Of a stretch of 14,533 nt of DNA, positions 1 to 5,804 are shown piece after piece; within the stretch, counting starts at the first letter, position 1; each line of letters begins with the position of its first letter. The DNA is from Bacteroidota bacterium (lineage in GTDB: Bacteria > Bacteroidota > Bacteroidia > Flavobacteriales > Weeksellaceae), in contig JAEWIR010000009.1 of assembly GCA_023386965.1 (NCBI GenBank), positions 1-14,533 on the forward strand, in the 5' to 3' direction. The translations under genes and the position numbers were made by a program. Below the pieces are notes generated by a model. The model did no database searches. It had not been told where the DNA came from and worked only from the letters and a program-made list of their open reading frames with translations.

Positions 1-208
1 CTCCGGACTTTAACTGCTGCAATGCCACCCAAAATCTCTGCGAAGTTTCGCCGGGCACACTGCTTTGAAGGGCCATACGCAACTTAGTACGGTTCAGTCC
101 CAGCCATTCTTCACAAAAGATCTCAAACAAGACCTCGGTCTCAGAAGCGGTATACTGCTCCGAAAGTTCCTGCTGAAATTCCGATTTAATTTCCTCAAGC
201 GAAGTCAT
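1..208 (-). CDS. prmC: PrmC/HemK release-factor glutamine methyltransferase, N-terminal part (runs off window)
   Basis: Not an obvious long reading frame because the window cuts it; 69 residues are visible. They begin MTSLEEIKSEFQQELSEQYT and include the segments SETEVLFEIFCEEWLGLNRT and RFWVALQQLKSG. This matches the helical N-terminal substrate-recognition domain of PrmC (HemK), which methylates the glutamine of the GGQ motif in peptide chain release factors. The catalytic Rossmann domain with its NPPY motif would lie beyond base 1 and cannot be seen. The ATG (bases 208-206) overlaps the TGA stop of yaaA by one base (TGATG), which points to translational coupling within the operon. The identification rests on N-terminal family resemblance only. 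Confidence 0.72.
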   Translation of the reverse strand, partial: MTSLEEIKSEFQQELSEQYTASETEVLFEIFCEEWLGLNRTKLRMALQSSVPGETSQRFWVALQQLKSG

Positions 209-966
209 CAGCGTGTAAAAACCAGTTTTAAATCAGTGGACAGGTCATCGTCCAGGCGGTAGCCCTCCATATTAAAAGCTTTCACATCGTTAAGTGTCTT
301 GGCACGTGTCTCTGCACAAAAACGCACCATCATGCCTCGGGCGTGCTTGGTGTACACTACAATTGTTTTAAGTTTACCGTCTTTCAGTTCATAAAAATCA
401 AAGTCAATAACGGGAGCCTTAAGTTTTTTGCGGTCGAGTGCTTTTACATATTCCGAACTGGCCAGATTCAGGATCAGGTCTTTGGAAGTCAGTTTGCTGT
501 TCAGTTGGTCAGTTAGTTTTTCGCGCCAGAACTCATACAGGTTTTTATAATGCTCAAATTCAAACTTGCGGCCCATTTCCAGGCGGTACAGCATGATTTT
601 ATCCGACGGTTTCAAAAGTCCATAAAGTCCGGAAAGTATCCGGTAATTCTTTTGCAGGTATTTCAGTGAAACACTGTCCATTGACCGTACGTCCAGGCCG
701 CGGTATACTTCGCCGGTAAAGGCAAAGATTGCCTGCGCCGATTCTTTTTTTGAGGGTTTCGGATTCCAGTTTTGGTTACGTTCCCAGTTTTCATCGGCCA
801 GTTTCTGCGAAATCTCCATAAGATCCGACAGGTATTTGGGAGATTTTTCCTTCAGGTAAGAATGGATATAAGCGGCATCATCAATAAAAGTGGGCACAGT
901 AGACTTCAGCGGACTCGCAGCCGGCTCCACGGTCATGAGCTTGGCCGGTGAGGTAATGATTTTCAT
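208..966 (-). CDS. yaaA: Peroxide stress protein YaaA (DUF328 family)
   Basis: 252 residues, close to the usual family length of about 250. The family's opening MKIITSPAKLM is present, followed by FAFTGEVYRGLD near residue 85, LSGLYGLLKPSDKIMLYRLE near 115, NLASSEYVKAL near 170, ARGMMVRF near 210, and the C-terminal NMEGYRLDDDLS. In E. coli the family is a cytoplasmic DNA-binding protein that limits hydrogen-peroxide and iron-driven DNA damage; whether that role holds here is inferred. It lies 21 bases downstream of the YciO-like gene and overlaps the prmC start by one base. The ATG at 966 is the natural start because the conserved motif begins exactly there. Confidence 0.93.
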   Translation of the reverse strand: MKIITSPAKLMTVEPAASPLKSTVPTFIDDAAYIHSYLKEKSPKYLSDLMEISQKLADENWERNQNWNPKPSKKESAQAIFAFTGEVYRGLDVRSMDSVSLKYLQKNYRILSGLYGLLKPSDKIMLYRLEMGRKFEFEHYKNLYEFWREKLTDQLNSKLTSKDLILNLASSEYVKALDRKKLKAPVIDFDFYELKDGKLKTIVVYTKHARGMMVRFCAETRAKTLNDVKAFNMEGYRLDDDLSTDLKLVFTR

Positions 967-987
967 GAATTTTTTTGATTAGTTGAA

Positions 988-1599
988 CTACAGGTCACCT
1001 TTTCCCTGGCGGATAAGTTCCGGTTCGCCGCTGGTGAGGTCCACTATCGTGGAGGCAATATTGTCACCATAACCGCTGTCGATAACCAGATCTACAAAGC
1101 TGTCGTACTTTTCGGCAATGAGTTCGGGATCTGTGGAATATTCCAGGACTTCATCATCGTCTTTAATTGATGTGGAGGCAATGGGGTGACCCAGCTTCTC
1201 TACGATTAGCTGCGGCACGGCATGATCCGGCACGCGGATTCCCACCGTCTTGTTGCCTTTATACGCCAGTGGCAAACTTTTATTGGCCTCCAGAATAAAA
1301 GTAAAGGGCCCCGGAATCTTGCTTTTCAGGAAACGGAAAACGGAGGTGTCAATTGGTTTGGTAAAATTGGAAAGATGGCTCAGGTCGTTACAGATAATGG
1401 AAAAATGGGCCTTCTCCAGCTTGATTTTCTTTAGCTGGGCAAGTTTTTCCATAGCACGGATGTCAAAAATATTGCAACCAAGAGCATAAACTGTGTCGGA
1501 AGGGTAGATGATGAGTCCGCCGTTTTTAAGTACGGTAACCACTTCATTAATTACATTTTCCTGAGGATTATCGGGGTGTATTCGCAGAATTTTTGCCAT
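988..1599 (-). CDS. YciO-type Sua5/YrdC-family protein (threonylcarbamoyladenylate synthase-like)
   Basis: 203 residues from the ATG at 1599. A TTG two codons upstream (1605) is in frame, but the family N-terminus (AKILRIHPDNPQ) favours the ATG. The YrdC fold is covered: GGLIIYPSDTVYALGCN near residue 30, a Lys/Arg-rich segment after it, KIPGPFTFIL near 90, KTVGIRVPDHAVPQ near 120, HPIASTSI near 140, and ASTIVDLTSGEPELIRQGKG at the end. The IHPDNPQ opening and overall length resemble E. coli YciO more than full-length Sua5 or short TsaC. Family members make threonylcarbamoyl-AMP for the t6A37 modification of tRNA; the YciO branch has low or debated activity, so the substrate is uncertain. It heads the yaaA-prmC operon. 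Confidence 0.88.
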   Translation of the reverse strand: MAKILRIHPDNPQENVINEVVTVLKNGGLIIYPSDTVYALGCNIFDIRAMEKLAQLKKIKLEKAHFSIICNDLSHLSNFTKPIDTSVFRFLKSKIPGPFTFILEANKSLPLAYKGNKTVGIRVPDHAVPQLIVEKLGHPIASTSIKDDDEVLEYSTDPELIAEKYDSFVDLVIDSGYGDNIASTIVDLTSGEPELIRQGKGDL

Positions 1600-1602
1600 A
1601 TA

Positions 1603-1610
1603 CAAAGCTA
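1603..1610 (-). promoter_or_regulatory. -7 promoter box directly before the YciO-like start
   Basis: On the minus strand these bases read TAGCTTTG, an exact fit to the Bacteroidota -7 consensus TAnnTTTG. The box ends three bases before the chosen ATG (A at 1599), so transcription would begin at or within a few bases of the start codon and the mRNA may be leaderless. No good -33 TTTG is seen at the usual spacing. Confidence 0.5.
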
Positions 1611-1647
1611 ATGAATTAAGCCGACACTATAAATAATGTTCAACTAT

Positions 1648-1677
1648 TTTGAAAGCCGGAAAAAAGTTGTATATTTG
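1648..1677 (+). promoter_or_regulatory. Promoter of the plus-strand tRNA-fMet
   Basis: TTTG at 1648-1651 and TATATTTG at 1670-1677 are separated by 18 bases and fit the Bacteroidota -33/-7 pattern (TTTG and TAnnTTTG). The mature tRNA begins nine bases after the -7 box, leaving a very short 5' leader for RNase P. The last 21 bases before the tRNA are repeated with one difference in front of the other tRNA copy, so the -7 region was duplicated with the gene. Confidence 0.7.
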
Positions 1678-1686
1678 CAGTCATAT

Positions 1687-1756
<70 letters not shown>

Positions 1757-1759
<3 letters not shown>

Positions 1760-1872
1760 CTAAGTAGAGAGAATCACAAAAGTGGTTCTCTTTTTTGTTA
1801 TTTTTCACGCTGATTTTCGCAGAATCTTCTCAGTACAAATTTATGTAATCTGTGCGCTGTAATCTTGCGCGG
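1757..1872. repeat. Left arm of an inverted repeat flanking the transposase remnant
   Basis: This stretch begins at the tRNA 3' end and holds the tRNA terminator plus following sequence. It reappears in reverse complement at 2480-2604. Both arms share CTACTAAG, a terminator with GTGGTTCT followed by a T run, and a strongly conserved inner end: 1844-1872 matches the complement of 2480-2508 at 28 of 29 bases. The middle of the arms has diverged. Confidence 0.75.
1768..1796 (+). terminator. Intrinsic terminator of tRNA-fMet copy 1
   Basis: A 10-bp stem AGAGAATCAC/GTGGTTCTCT (one G-U pair) with an AAAA loop is followed by a run of T, nine bases after the tRNA discriminator base. A decayed inverted copy is found near 2566-2598. 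Confidence 0.85.
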
Positions 1873-1944
1873 ATATTAAATATGTTAGGGGTTTCTTTGC
1901 CCGCTGATAGCGCAGATTTCGGATCAAGAACAAAACCTGCGGGA

Positions 1945-2415
1945 TTAGGCAAATAGTGTGGTAAGTCTGTAGAGGATAAAAGATTTGTCTTTTACGCCAC
2001 GTAACTGGATTCTGAAGTTTTTGATCTTTGCATTGAAGGATTCTGCAGATGCATTTGTGGAGCGGTTGGTAAAATAATTCAGGATATCATTATAATACGT
2101 AGTGATGGTTCGAACGACGGTGCTGAACGCTTTATTTCCGAACTCCTCTACGTCTTAAAACCAATGGGCTAGCTTGAGCATGGCTACGGATTTGATTATT
2201 TTCAGGTTGTAGATCTTTCGCAGTTCATCTGTTAGCTCTAAGTCGGGATATTTCTTGAACAGAATTTTGGCCCTTTCTTGCTGGGTCGGGGTCCAGTTAT
2301 TTTCTTCAAAAGATATATGAAGTATACCCACCAATTCCGCGGTTTTTGTAATATCAAAATACTTAACTAAAAATTCGGGCAGTAATAACTTTAAGATCTC
2401 GTAGCTGTTTTACAT
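1945..2415 (-). pseudogene. Remnant of an ISAon1-like (ISL3-type) transposase, internally deleted
   Basis: Reading the minus strand from 2415 gives ATG immediately followed by TAA, then NSYEILKLLLPEFLVKYFD, which resembles the start of the first ORF of ISAon1-type two-ORF transposases. After about 40 residues the frame passes directly into WTPTQQERAKILFKKYPDLE, the C-terminal part of the second ORF. It is broken again by a TAA after KLAHWF and continues to the family's C-terminal signature RSTNASAESFNAKIKNFR and the final stop at 1945-1947. The whole central DDE domain is missing. The 157 codons stay in one frame apart from the two stops, so this is a deletion derivative with at least two nonsense mutations and cannot make transposase. 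It lies inside the inverted arms between the two tRNA genes. Family assignment is from motif memory. Confidence 0.82.
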
Positions 2416-2479
2416 ACTACAAAATTAAAACTTATCATAATTCCCCAACTTTTGATCTTGATCCAAAGATAGTTGATGA

Positions 2480-2604
2480 CCGCGCAAGATTACAGCACAC
2501 AGATTACACAGATTACACAGATTCGCACAAATAAGAATCCGCGAAATCTGCGGGATCCACAAACAAAAAATAGAACCACTTCTGTGATTTTCTTTGCTTA
2601 GTAG
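2480..2604. repeat. Right arm of the inverted repeat, with decayed tRNA terminator
   Basis: Reverse complement of the 1757-1872 arm. Its outer end (about 2560-2604), read on the minus strand, gives CTACTAAG and then a hairpin resembling the terminator of tRNA copy 1 but with two stem mismatches, followed by six T. This is the expected native downstream sequence of a tRNA-fMet gene. Here it is separated from the minus-strand tRNA by the repeat array. The arm also holds three tandem copies of ACACAGATT at 2497-2523. Confidence 0.72.
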
Positions 2605-2722
2605 TCCGCCGCGGCGGAACTCAAACGCCTGTCCGCCGGGGAGGATGCGTTCGCCGCGGCGAATAGGAGCCCTTCAGGAATCCACAAAAAAGGAGAAACC
2701 ATTTCTGATTTCTCCTGGATTA
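2601..2722 (-). repeat. Array unit 1, type B head (122 bp)
   Basis: Palindromes at 2605-2618 (TCCGCCGCGGCGGA) and 2650-2663 (TTCGCCGCGGCGAA). T-loop core mutated to ACTCAAACG. This is the distal unit and joins the decayed native terminator at 2566-2598. Its hairpin occupies about 2690-2716. Confidence 0.85.
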
Positions 2723-2822
2723 GTAGCGGGGACACGACTCGAACGTGCGTTCGCCGCGGCGAATAGGAGCCCTCCAGGAATCCACAAAAAAGGAGAAACC
2801 GTTTCTGATTTCTCCTGGATTA
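2723..2822 (-). repeat. Array unit 2, type A head (100 bp)
   Basis: Bases 2723-2749 are identical to the last 26 bases of tRNA-fMet plus the following base. The palindrome lies at 2750-2763. The copy stops at the junction of the variable loop and T stem, so no 5' acceptor strand is present and no tRNA can fold. Confidence 0.88.
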
Positions 2823-2922
2823 GTAGCGGGGACACGACTCGAACGTGCGTTCGCCGCGGCGAACAGGAGCCCTCCAGGAATCCACAAAAAAGGAGAAACC
2901 ATTTTTGATTTCTCCTGGATTA
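2823..2922 (-). repeat. Array unit 3, type A head (100 bp)
   Basis: Perfect tRNA 3'-end copy at 2823-2849, palindrome at 2850-2863, and hairpin loop variant ATTTTTG shared with unit 5. Confidence 0.88.
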
Positions 2923-3045
2923 TTAGTCCGCCGCGGCGGAACTCAAACGCCTGTCCGCCGGGGAGGATGCGTTCGCTGCGGCGAATTAGGAGCCCTCCAG
3001 GAATCCACAAAAAAGGAGAAACCGTTTCTGATTTCTCCTGGATTA
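2923..3045 (-). repeat. Array unit 4, type B head (123 bp)
   Basis: TCCGCCGCGGCGGA lies at 2927-2940. The second palindrome at 2972-2985 has one base change, and an extra T after it makes the unit 123 bp. The hairpin matches that of unit 2, so units 2-3 and 4-5 carry the same succession of hairpin variants. Confidence 0.85.
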
Positions 3046-3145
3046 GTAGCGGGGACACGACTCGAACGTGCGTTCGCCGCGGCGAATAGGAGCCCTCCAG
3101 TAATCCACAAAAAAGGAGAAACCATTTTTGATTTCTCCTGGATTA
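3046..3145 (-). repeat. Array unit 5, type A head (100 bp)
   Basis: Perfect tRNA 3'-end copy at 3046-3072 and palindrome at 3073-3086. TAATCCA at one side of the hairpin and TGGATTA at the other form a 7-bp outer stem around the terminator. Confidence 0.88.
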
Positions 3146-3267
3146 GTAGTCCGCCGCGGCGGAACTCGAACGCCTGTCCGCCGGGGAGGATGCGTTCGCC
3201 GCGGCGAATAGGAGCCCTCCAGTAATCCAAAAAAAAGGAGAAGCCATTTCTGATTTCTCCTGGATTA
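3146..3267 (-). repeat. Array unit 6, type B head (122 bp), next to the intact tRNA
   Basis: TCCGCCGCGGCGGA at 3150-3163 and TTCGCCGCGGCGAA at 3195-3208. This is the only type B head that keeps the unmutated T-loop core ACTCGAACG. Its hairpin serves as terminator of the intact tRNA. Confidence 0.86.
3229..3261 (-). terminator. Intrinsic terminator of tRNA-fMet copy 2 (hairpin of array unit 6)
   Basis: On the minus strand a stem AGGAGAA/TTCTCCT is followed by eight T, eight bases after the tRNA discriminator base. Outer bases TAATCCA (3223-3229) and TGGATTA (3261-3267) can extend the helix. Equivalent hairpins occur in the five further units, so read-through transcripts would meet a series of terminators. 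Confidence 0.8.
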
Positions 3268-3268
3268 G

Positions 3269-3341
<73 letters not shown>

Positions 3342-3350
3342 ATATGACTG

Positions 3351-3382
3351 CAAATATAGAACAAAATAATGAGTTTGCCAAA
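3351..3382 (-). promoter_or_regulatory. Promoter of the minus-strand tRNA-fMet
   Basis: Read on the minus strand, TTTG (3382-3379) and TATATTTG (3358-3351) are 20 bases apart, fitting the Bacteroidota -33/-7 pattern. The -7 region is duplicated from or with copy 1, but the -33 region is not, so the duplication boundary falls between the two boxes. Confidence 0.65.
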
Positions 3383-3402
3383 TATAAAAACTATTACCGC
3401 AT

Positions 3403-3430
3403 AAAAGCCGACTGAAACAGATCAGCCGGC
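3403..3430 (-). terminator. Intrinsic terminator of the susC-susD-phosphoesterase operon
   Basis: On the minus strand a 9-bp stem GCCGGCTGA/TCAGTCGGC (one G-U pair) with loop TCTGTT is followed by TTTTAT. It lies 30 bases after the stop of the phosphoesterase gene and upstream of the tRNA promoter on the same strand, so it insulates the two units. Confidence 0.75.
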
Positions 3431-3460
3431 CCGAAAGAAAAACTAAGAAAAAATTTGAAA

Positions 3461-5047
3461 TCAGGGAACCGGATCCGGCTCCTGAACTTCAAAGTTCTGT
3501 TCTGCAGTATGAACCTTGCCATAACGGTCTGTGGCCCGAACCTGCAGTTTATGAGTGCCCAGAGTCAGCTTACCGGGGAAGGCCGCCACCCAAAGATGTT
3601 TGGAGTTCTCCGGATTGGAAGGTCTTCTGCCCTGAAGCAGCTTATCTTCGGAATCCCATTTCATTACTGACCGTAGAAATAAGGGGTCGGCAGATTCTGT
3701 ATACTCCATTGCCTTCCATTCACCGTCATCAACGCGGAATTCTACCAGGTCATTCTTACTCCCCATGAAGAAATTAGCCGCGATCCGAGCTGAGTTCCTG
3801 CGGCTCGCAATCACTTTTGGAACATACAGGCTGATCTGAAAATCCTCTGCCATGCCCGCAGCTTTGTACTGAATTCTGTATTTGTTATCGATGAAATCGA
3901 TGAAGGAGTAACCGCGGTAGGTGCCATCCCGCATCACCGAAGCCGGAACGCCGCTGGTATCCACCGTTCCGGAGTACCAGTCGCCGGAGGTAGTGCCAAC
4001 ATTGAATTCATGCAGGCTTGATGCACCATCCCAGCCGTCTCCTTTGCCGTAGAAAATCTGGGTCTGCTTATGGGTGTGTGCCGACATCATAAGTACGTTT
4101 TCAAAAGGTTTCAGTAATTCAAAAAGTCTCTTTCGGTCCGAAAGCCTGAAATGATCATCACCTTCCCGTTCCGGCATCATTTGTATATGAAAGCCCAAAA
4201 CAAGCAATTTATCTTTTGGTACATGTTTGAGGTTATTCTCAATGAATTTAAGCTGTTCTTCACGGAAACCACCCCAATAACCTTTACCATCGCGGGGGTC
4301 GGGGTACAGAATATCGTCCAGCACCATGAAGTGGACATTGCCATAATTAAATGCATAATTGGACGGCCCAAAATTCTCTTCAAAAGTCTCATCCGAAAGA
4401 TGATCTTCTTTTGCTTCAAAGTTCATGTCATGATTGCCGATGACATTGTACCAGGGCAAACCAATTTCCTTTACAGCGTCTATGTATGGTTGATGCAGCG
4501 AGAGGTCATCGCCCACCAAATCGCCCAGACTGATCCCGAAGACTGCTTTTTTGCGGTTGTTCTTCACCTCATTGATAATCCCTCTTCTGAAATAATCGAC
4601 TTCCTTAAGGTTGTAGGGCTGCGGATCACCAAATACCAGGATCTGAAATTCTTTGTTTTCAGCACTTTTGTAAAGCGGAAAGTTTAATTCAGATGCAACC
4701 TTCCCGGTAGGTGCGGTTCCTTTGTATTTAAATGTGTTAGGTGAACCTTTCGGTTTGTGATGATGATAAAACCGAGGCAGATTGCTGGCATCAACCTTTG
4801 TACGGTAACCTTCAGGCTTGATCACAAAAACAGTGTGATGGCCGTAAAGCGGCAGCGTGTAACGTCCGTTCTTATCTGTAAGTACCACTTCCACCCCGTT
4901 GGAGACTGCCACAGTTGCTACTCCTTTTTCGCATTTTTCTTTCACTGAGTTTCCGTTAGAATCCTCGTACACCCACCCCGAAACAGTACTTTGGGCAACT
5001 GCAAAAGAAGAAATGATGAGGAAAAATGCCGATATTTTTACATTCAT
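3461..5047 (-). CDS. Secreted calcineurin-like metallophosphoesterase
   Basis: 528 residues. An N-terminal signal peptide (about residues 1-19, ending FAVAQS) is followed by a small beta-rich domain at about 20-100 (VSGWVYEDSNGNSVKE, a prealbumin/SdrD-like start). The calcineurin-type catalytic domain covers about 133-350, and a beta-rich C-terminal domain runs to the end. Metal ligands of the fold are visible: FGDPQ (D141), GDLVGD (D176), GNHD (N205, H206), GFH (H287) and AHTH (H324, H326), where AHTH replaces the usual GHxH. The three-part layout fits the Bacteroidota family with MetallophosN and MetallophosC flanking domains. It should hydrolyse a phosphomono- or diester in the periplasm or at the cell surface; the substrate is unknown. 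It starts four bases after the stop of the glycerophosphodiesterase and is last in the operon. Confidence 0.88.
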   Translation of the reverse strand: MNVKISAFFLIISSFAVAQSTVSGWVYEDSNGNSVKEKCEKGVATVAVSNGVEVVLTDKNGRYTLPLYGHHTVFVIKPEGYRTKVDASNLPRFYHHHKPKGSPNTFKYKGTAPTGKVASELNFPLYKSAENKEFQILVFGDPQPYNLKEVDYFRRGIINEVKNNRKKAVFGISLGDLVGDDLSLHQPYIDAVKEIGLPWYNVIGNHDMNFEAKEDHLSDETFEENFGPSNYAFNYGNVHFMVLDDILYPDPRDGKGYWGGFREEQLKFIENNLKHVPKDKLLVLGFHIQMMPEREGDDHFRLSDRKRLFELLKPFENVLMMSAHTHKQTQIFYGKGDGWDGASSLHEFNVGTTSGDWYSGTVDTSGVPASVMRDGTYRGYSFIDFIDNKYRIQYKAAGMAEDFQISLYVPKVIASRRNSARIAANFFMGSKNDLVEFRVDDGEWKAMEYTESADPLFLRSVMKWDSEDKLLQGRRPSNPENSKHLWVAAFPGKLTLGTHKLQVRATDRYGKVHTAEQNFEVQEPDPVP

Positions 5048-5051
5048 GTTT

Positions 5052-5804
5052 TTAAAGATTGTTTAGTTGGTCAGGAATATTGGTGGTTACGAAATCAATT
5101 CCCATTGCCTGTAGTTTTTTATATGTTTCAGTATCGTTTACCGTCCAACTGTTGGTCAGAAGTCCCAGTTTTCGTGCTTCGCCAATCCATTCGGGATGTT
5201 TTTCCAGCAGGATCTTATAGTGATAATCCAGTCCGTCCAGATTTTCATCTTTCAGTTGCTGCGGCGACAGATCACCATTCAGATAAGAGACCCGATACCC
5301 AGCGTCACGTTTTTTTATCCCCCGGCAAATATTAAGGCTGAATGAAATGAATTCCACCTGATTTTCGGTCTTCGTTTCTGAAACCAGTTTGAGGGCCCTT
5401 TCCACAATAATGTCTTCCAGCTCCTTTGATTTGGCAGGTTTCAATTCCACAATAAGTTTCATCCCGGGCGTACGTCTTCCCAGTTCCAGGTATTGCTTTA
5501 GGGTAGGAAGTTCTTCACGGTTGGAAAGACTTTCTTTACGCAAGTCGGCAAGCTTTGAAGCCGAAACTTCCATACCGGCATGGTGCTCATCATGATTCAC
5601 CACCAGTATGCCGTCTGAAGTCATCCTAACGTCAAACTCTGATCCGTACACCTTTAAAGCCTGCGCATTTCTAAGCGCCTGCAGCGAATTTTCCGCAGTG
5701 GCCGGATTGGATTGGAAAAAACCACGGTGGGCAATTATTTGGGTTTGTGCACTCATTATTTCAGCAAATACAGACAGCATTAGTAAGATTATATATTTTA
5801 TCAT
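5052..5804 (-). CDS. Exported glycerophosphodiester phosphodiesterase (GDPD family)
   Basis: 250 residues from the ATG at 5804, which overlaps the susD-like stop by four bases (ATGA). A GTG four codons upstream is in frame but would only add MVEQ before the signal peptide, so I prefer the ATG. Residues 1-20 are a hydrophobic signal ending FAEIMSAQ. The GDPD TIM barrel follows, with HR at 26-27 (IIAHRG), E38-N39 (AENS), E56 and D58 in EFDVRMTSDG, H71-D72 in VVNHDEHH, and VELKP later. These are the metal and catalytic residues of enzymes that split glycerophosphodiesters (for example glycerophosphocholine) into glycerol-3-phosphate and an alcohol. Length is normal for single-domain bacterial members. 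It is coupled to the SusD-like gene and followed directly by a second phosphoesterase. Confidence 0.93.
   Translation of the reverse strand: MIKYIILLMLSVFAEIMSAQTQIIAHRGFFQSNPATAENSLQALRNAQALKVYGSEFDVRMTSDGILVVNHDEHHAGMEVSASKLADLRKESLSNREELPTLKQYLELGRRTPGMKLIVELKPAKSKELEDIIVERALKLVSETKTENQVEFISFSLNICRGIKKRDAGYRVSYLNGDLSPQQLKDENLDGLDYHYKILLEKHPEWIGEARKLGLLTNSWTVNDTETYKKLQAMGIDFVTTNIPDQLNNL

Larger units (their letters stand above)
2601..3267 (-). repeat. Tandem array of six units, each with terminator, GC palindrome and tRNA-fMet 3'-end copy
   Basis: Six head-to-tail units run from 2601 to 3267 and end exactly where the minus-strand tRNA-fMet begins. On the minus strand each unit reads: hairpin with an AGGAGAAATC/GGTTTCTCCT stem and a T run; the linker CTGGAGGGCTCCTA; the 14-bp palindrome TTCGCCGCGGCGAA (one base changed in unit 4); then a head. 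Type A heads (units 2, 3, 5) are a perfect 27-base copy of the tRNA T arm and 3' acceptor strand. Type B heads (units 1, 4, 6) keep GTAG, the T-loop core and TGCG of that copy, but the acceptor part is replaced by TCCGCCGCGGCGGA and 18 further bases are added. The order from left to right is B A A B A B. Units 5 and 6 share CAGTAATCC where units 1-4 have CAGGAATCC. The frames open across the array are by-products of the repeats. Confidence 0.9.

Noticed and set aside
1600..1605. TTG start for the YciO-like gene
   Set aside because: The ATG at 1599 matches the family N-terminus, and the TTG falls inside the -7 promoter box.
2601..3208. GC palindromes read as integron attC sites or an origin
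   Set aside because: No core-site sequences, integrase, replication gene or iterons are visible; the palindromes are an internal part of the tRNA-linked units.
2594..3230. Several overlapping open frames of 95-126 residues on both strands across the array
   Set aside because: They translate the repeats themselves (for example LVAGTRLERAF, the usual antisense reading of a tRNA T arm), change content with each 100-bp step, and lack start-site or family support. E. coli tyrT repeats do encode a small basic protein, so the possibility is not zero.
2601..3267. Array read as a CRISPR locus
   Set aside because: The units are contiguous and near-identical over their whole length, with no unique spacers, and no cas gene is in the window.
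4151..4687. 178-residue plus-strand frame opposite the metallophosphoesterase
   Set aside because: It is antisense to a gene with clear catalytic motifs and shows no domain, start context or family of its own.
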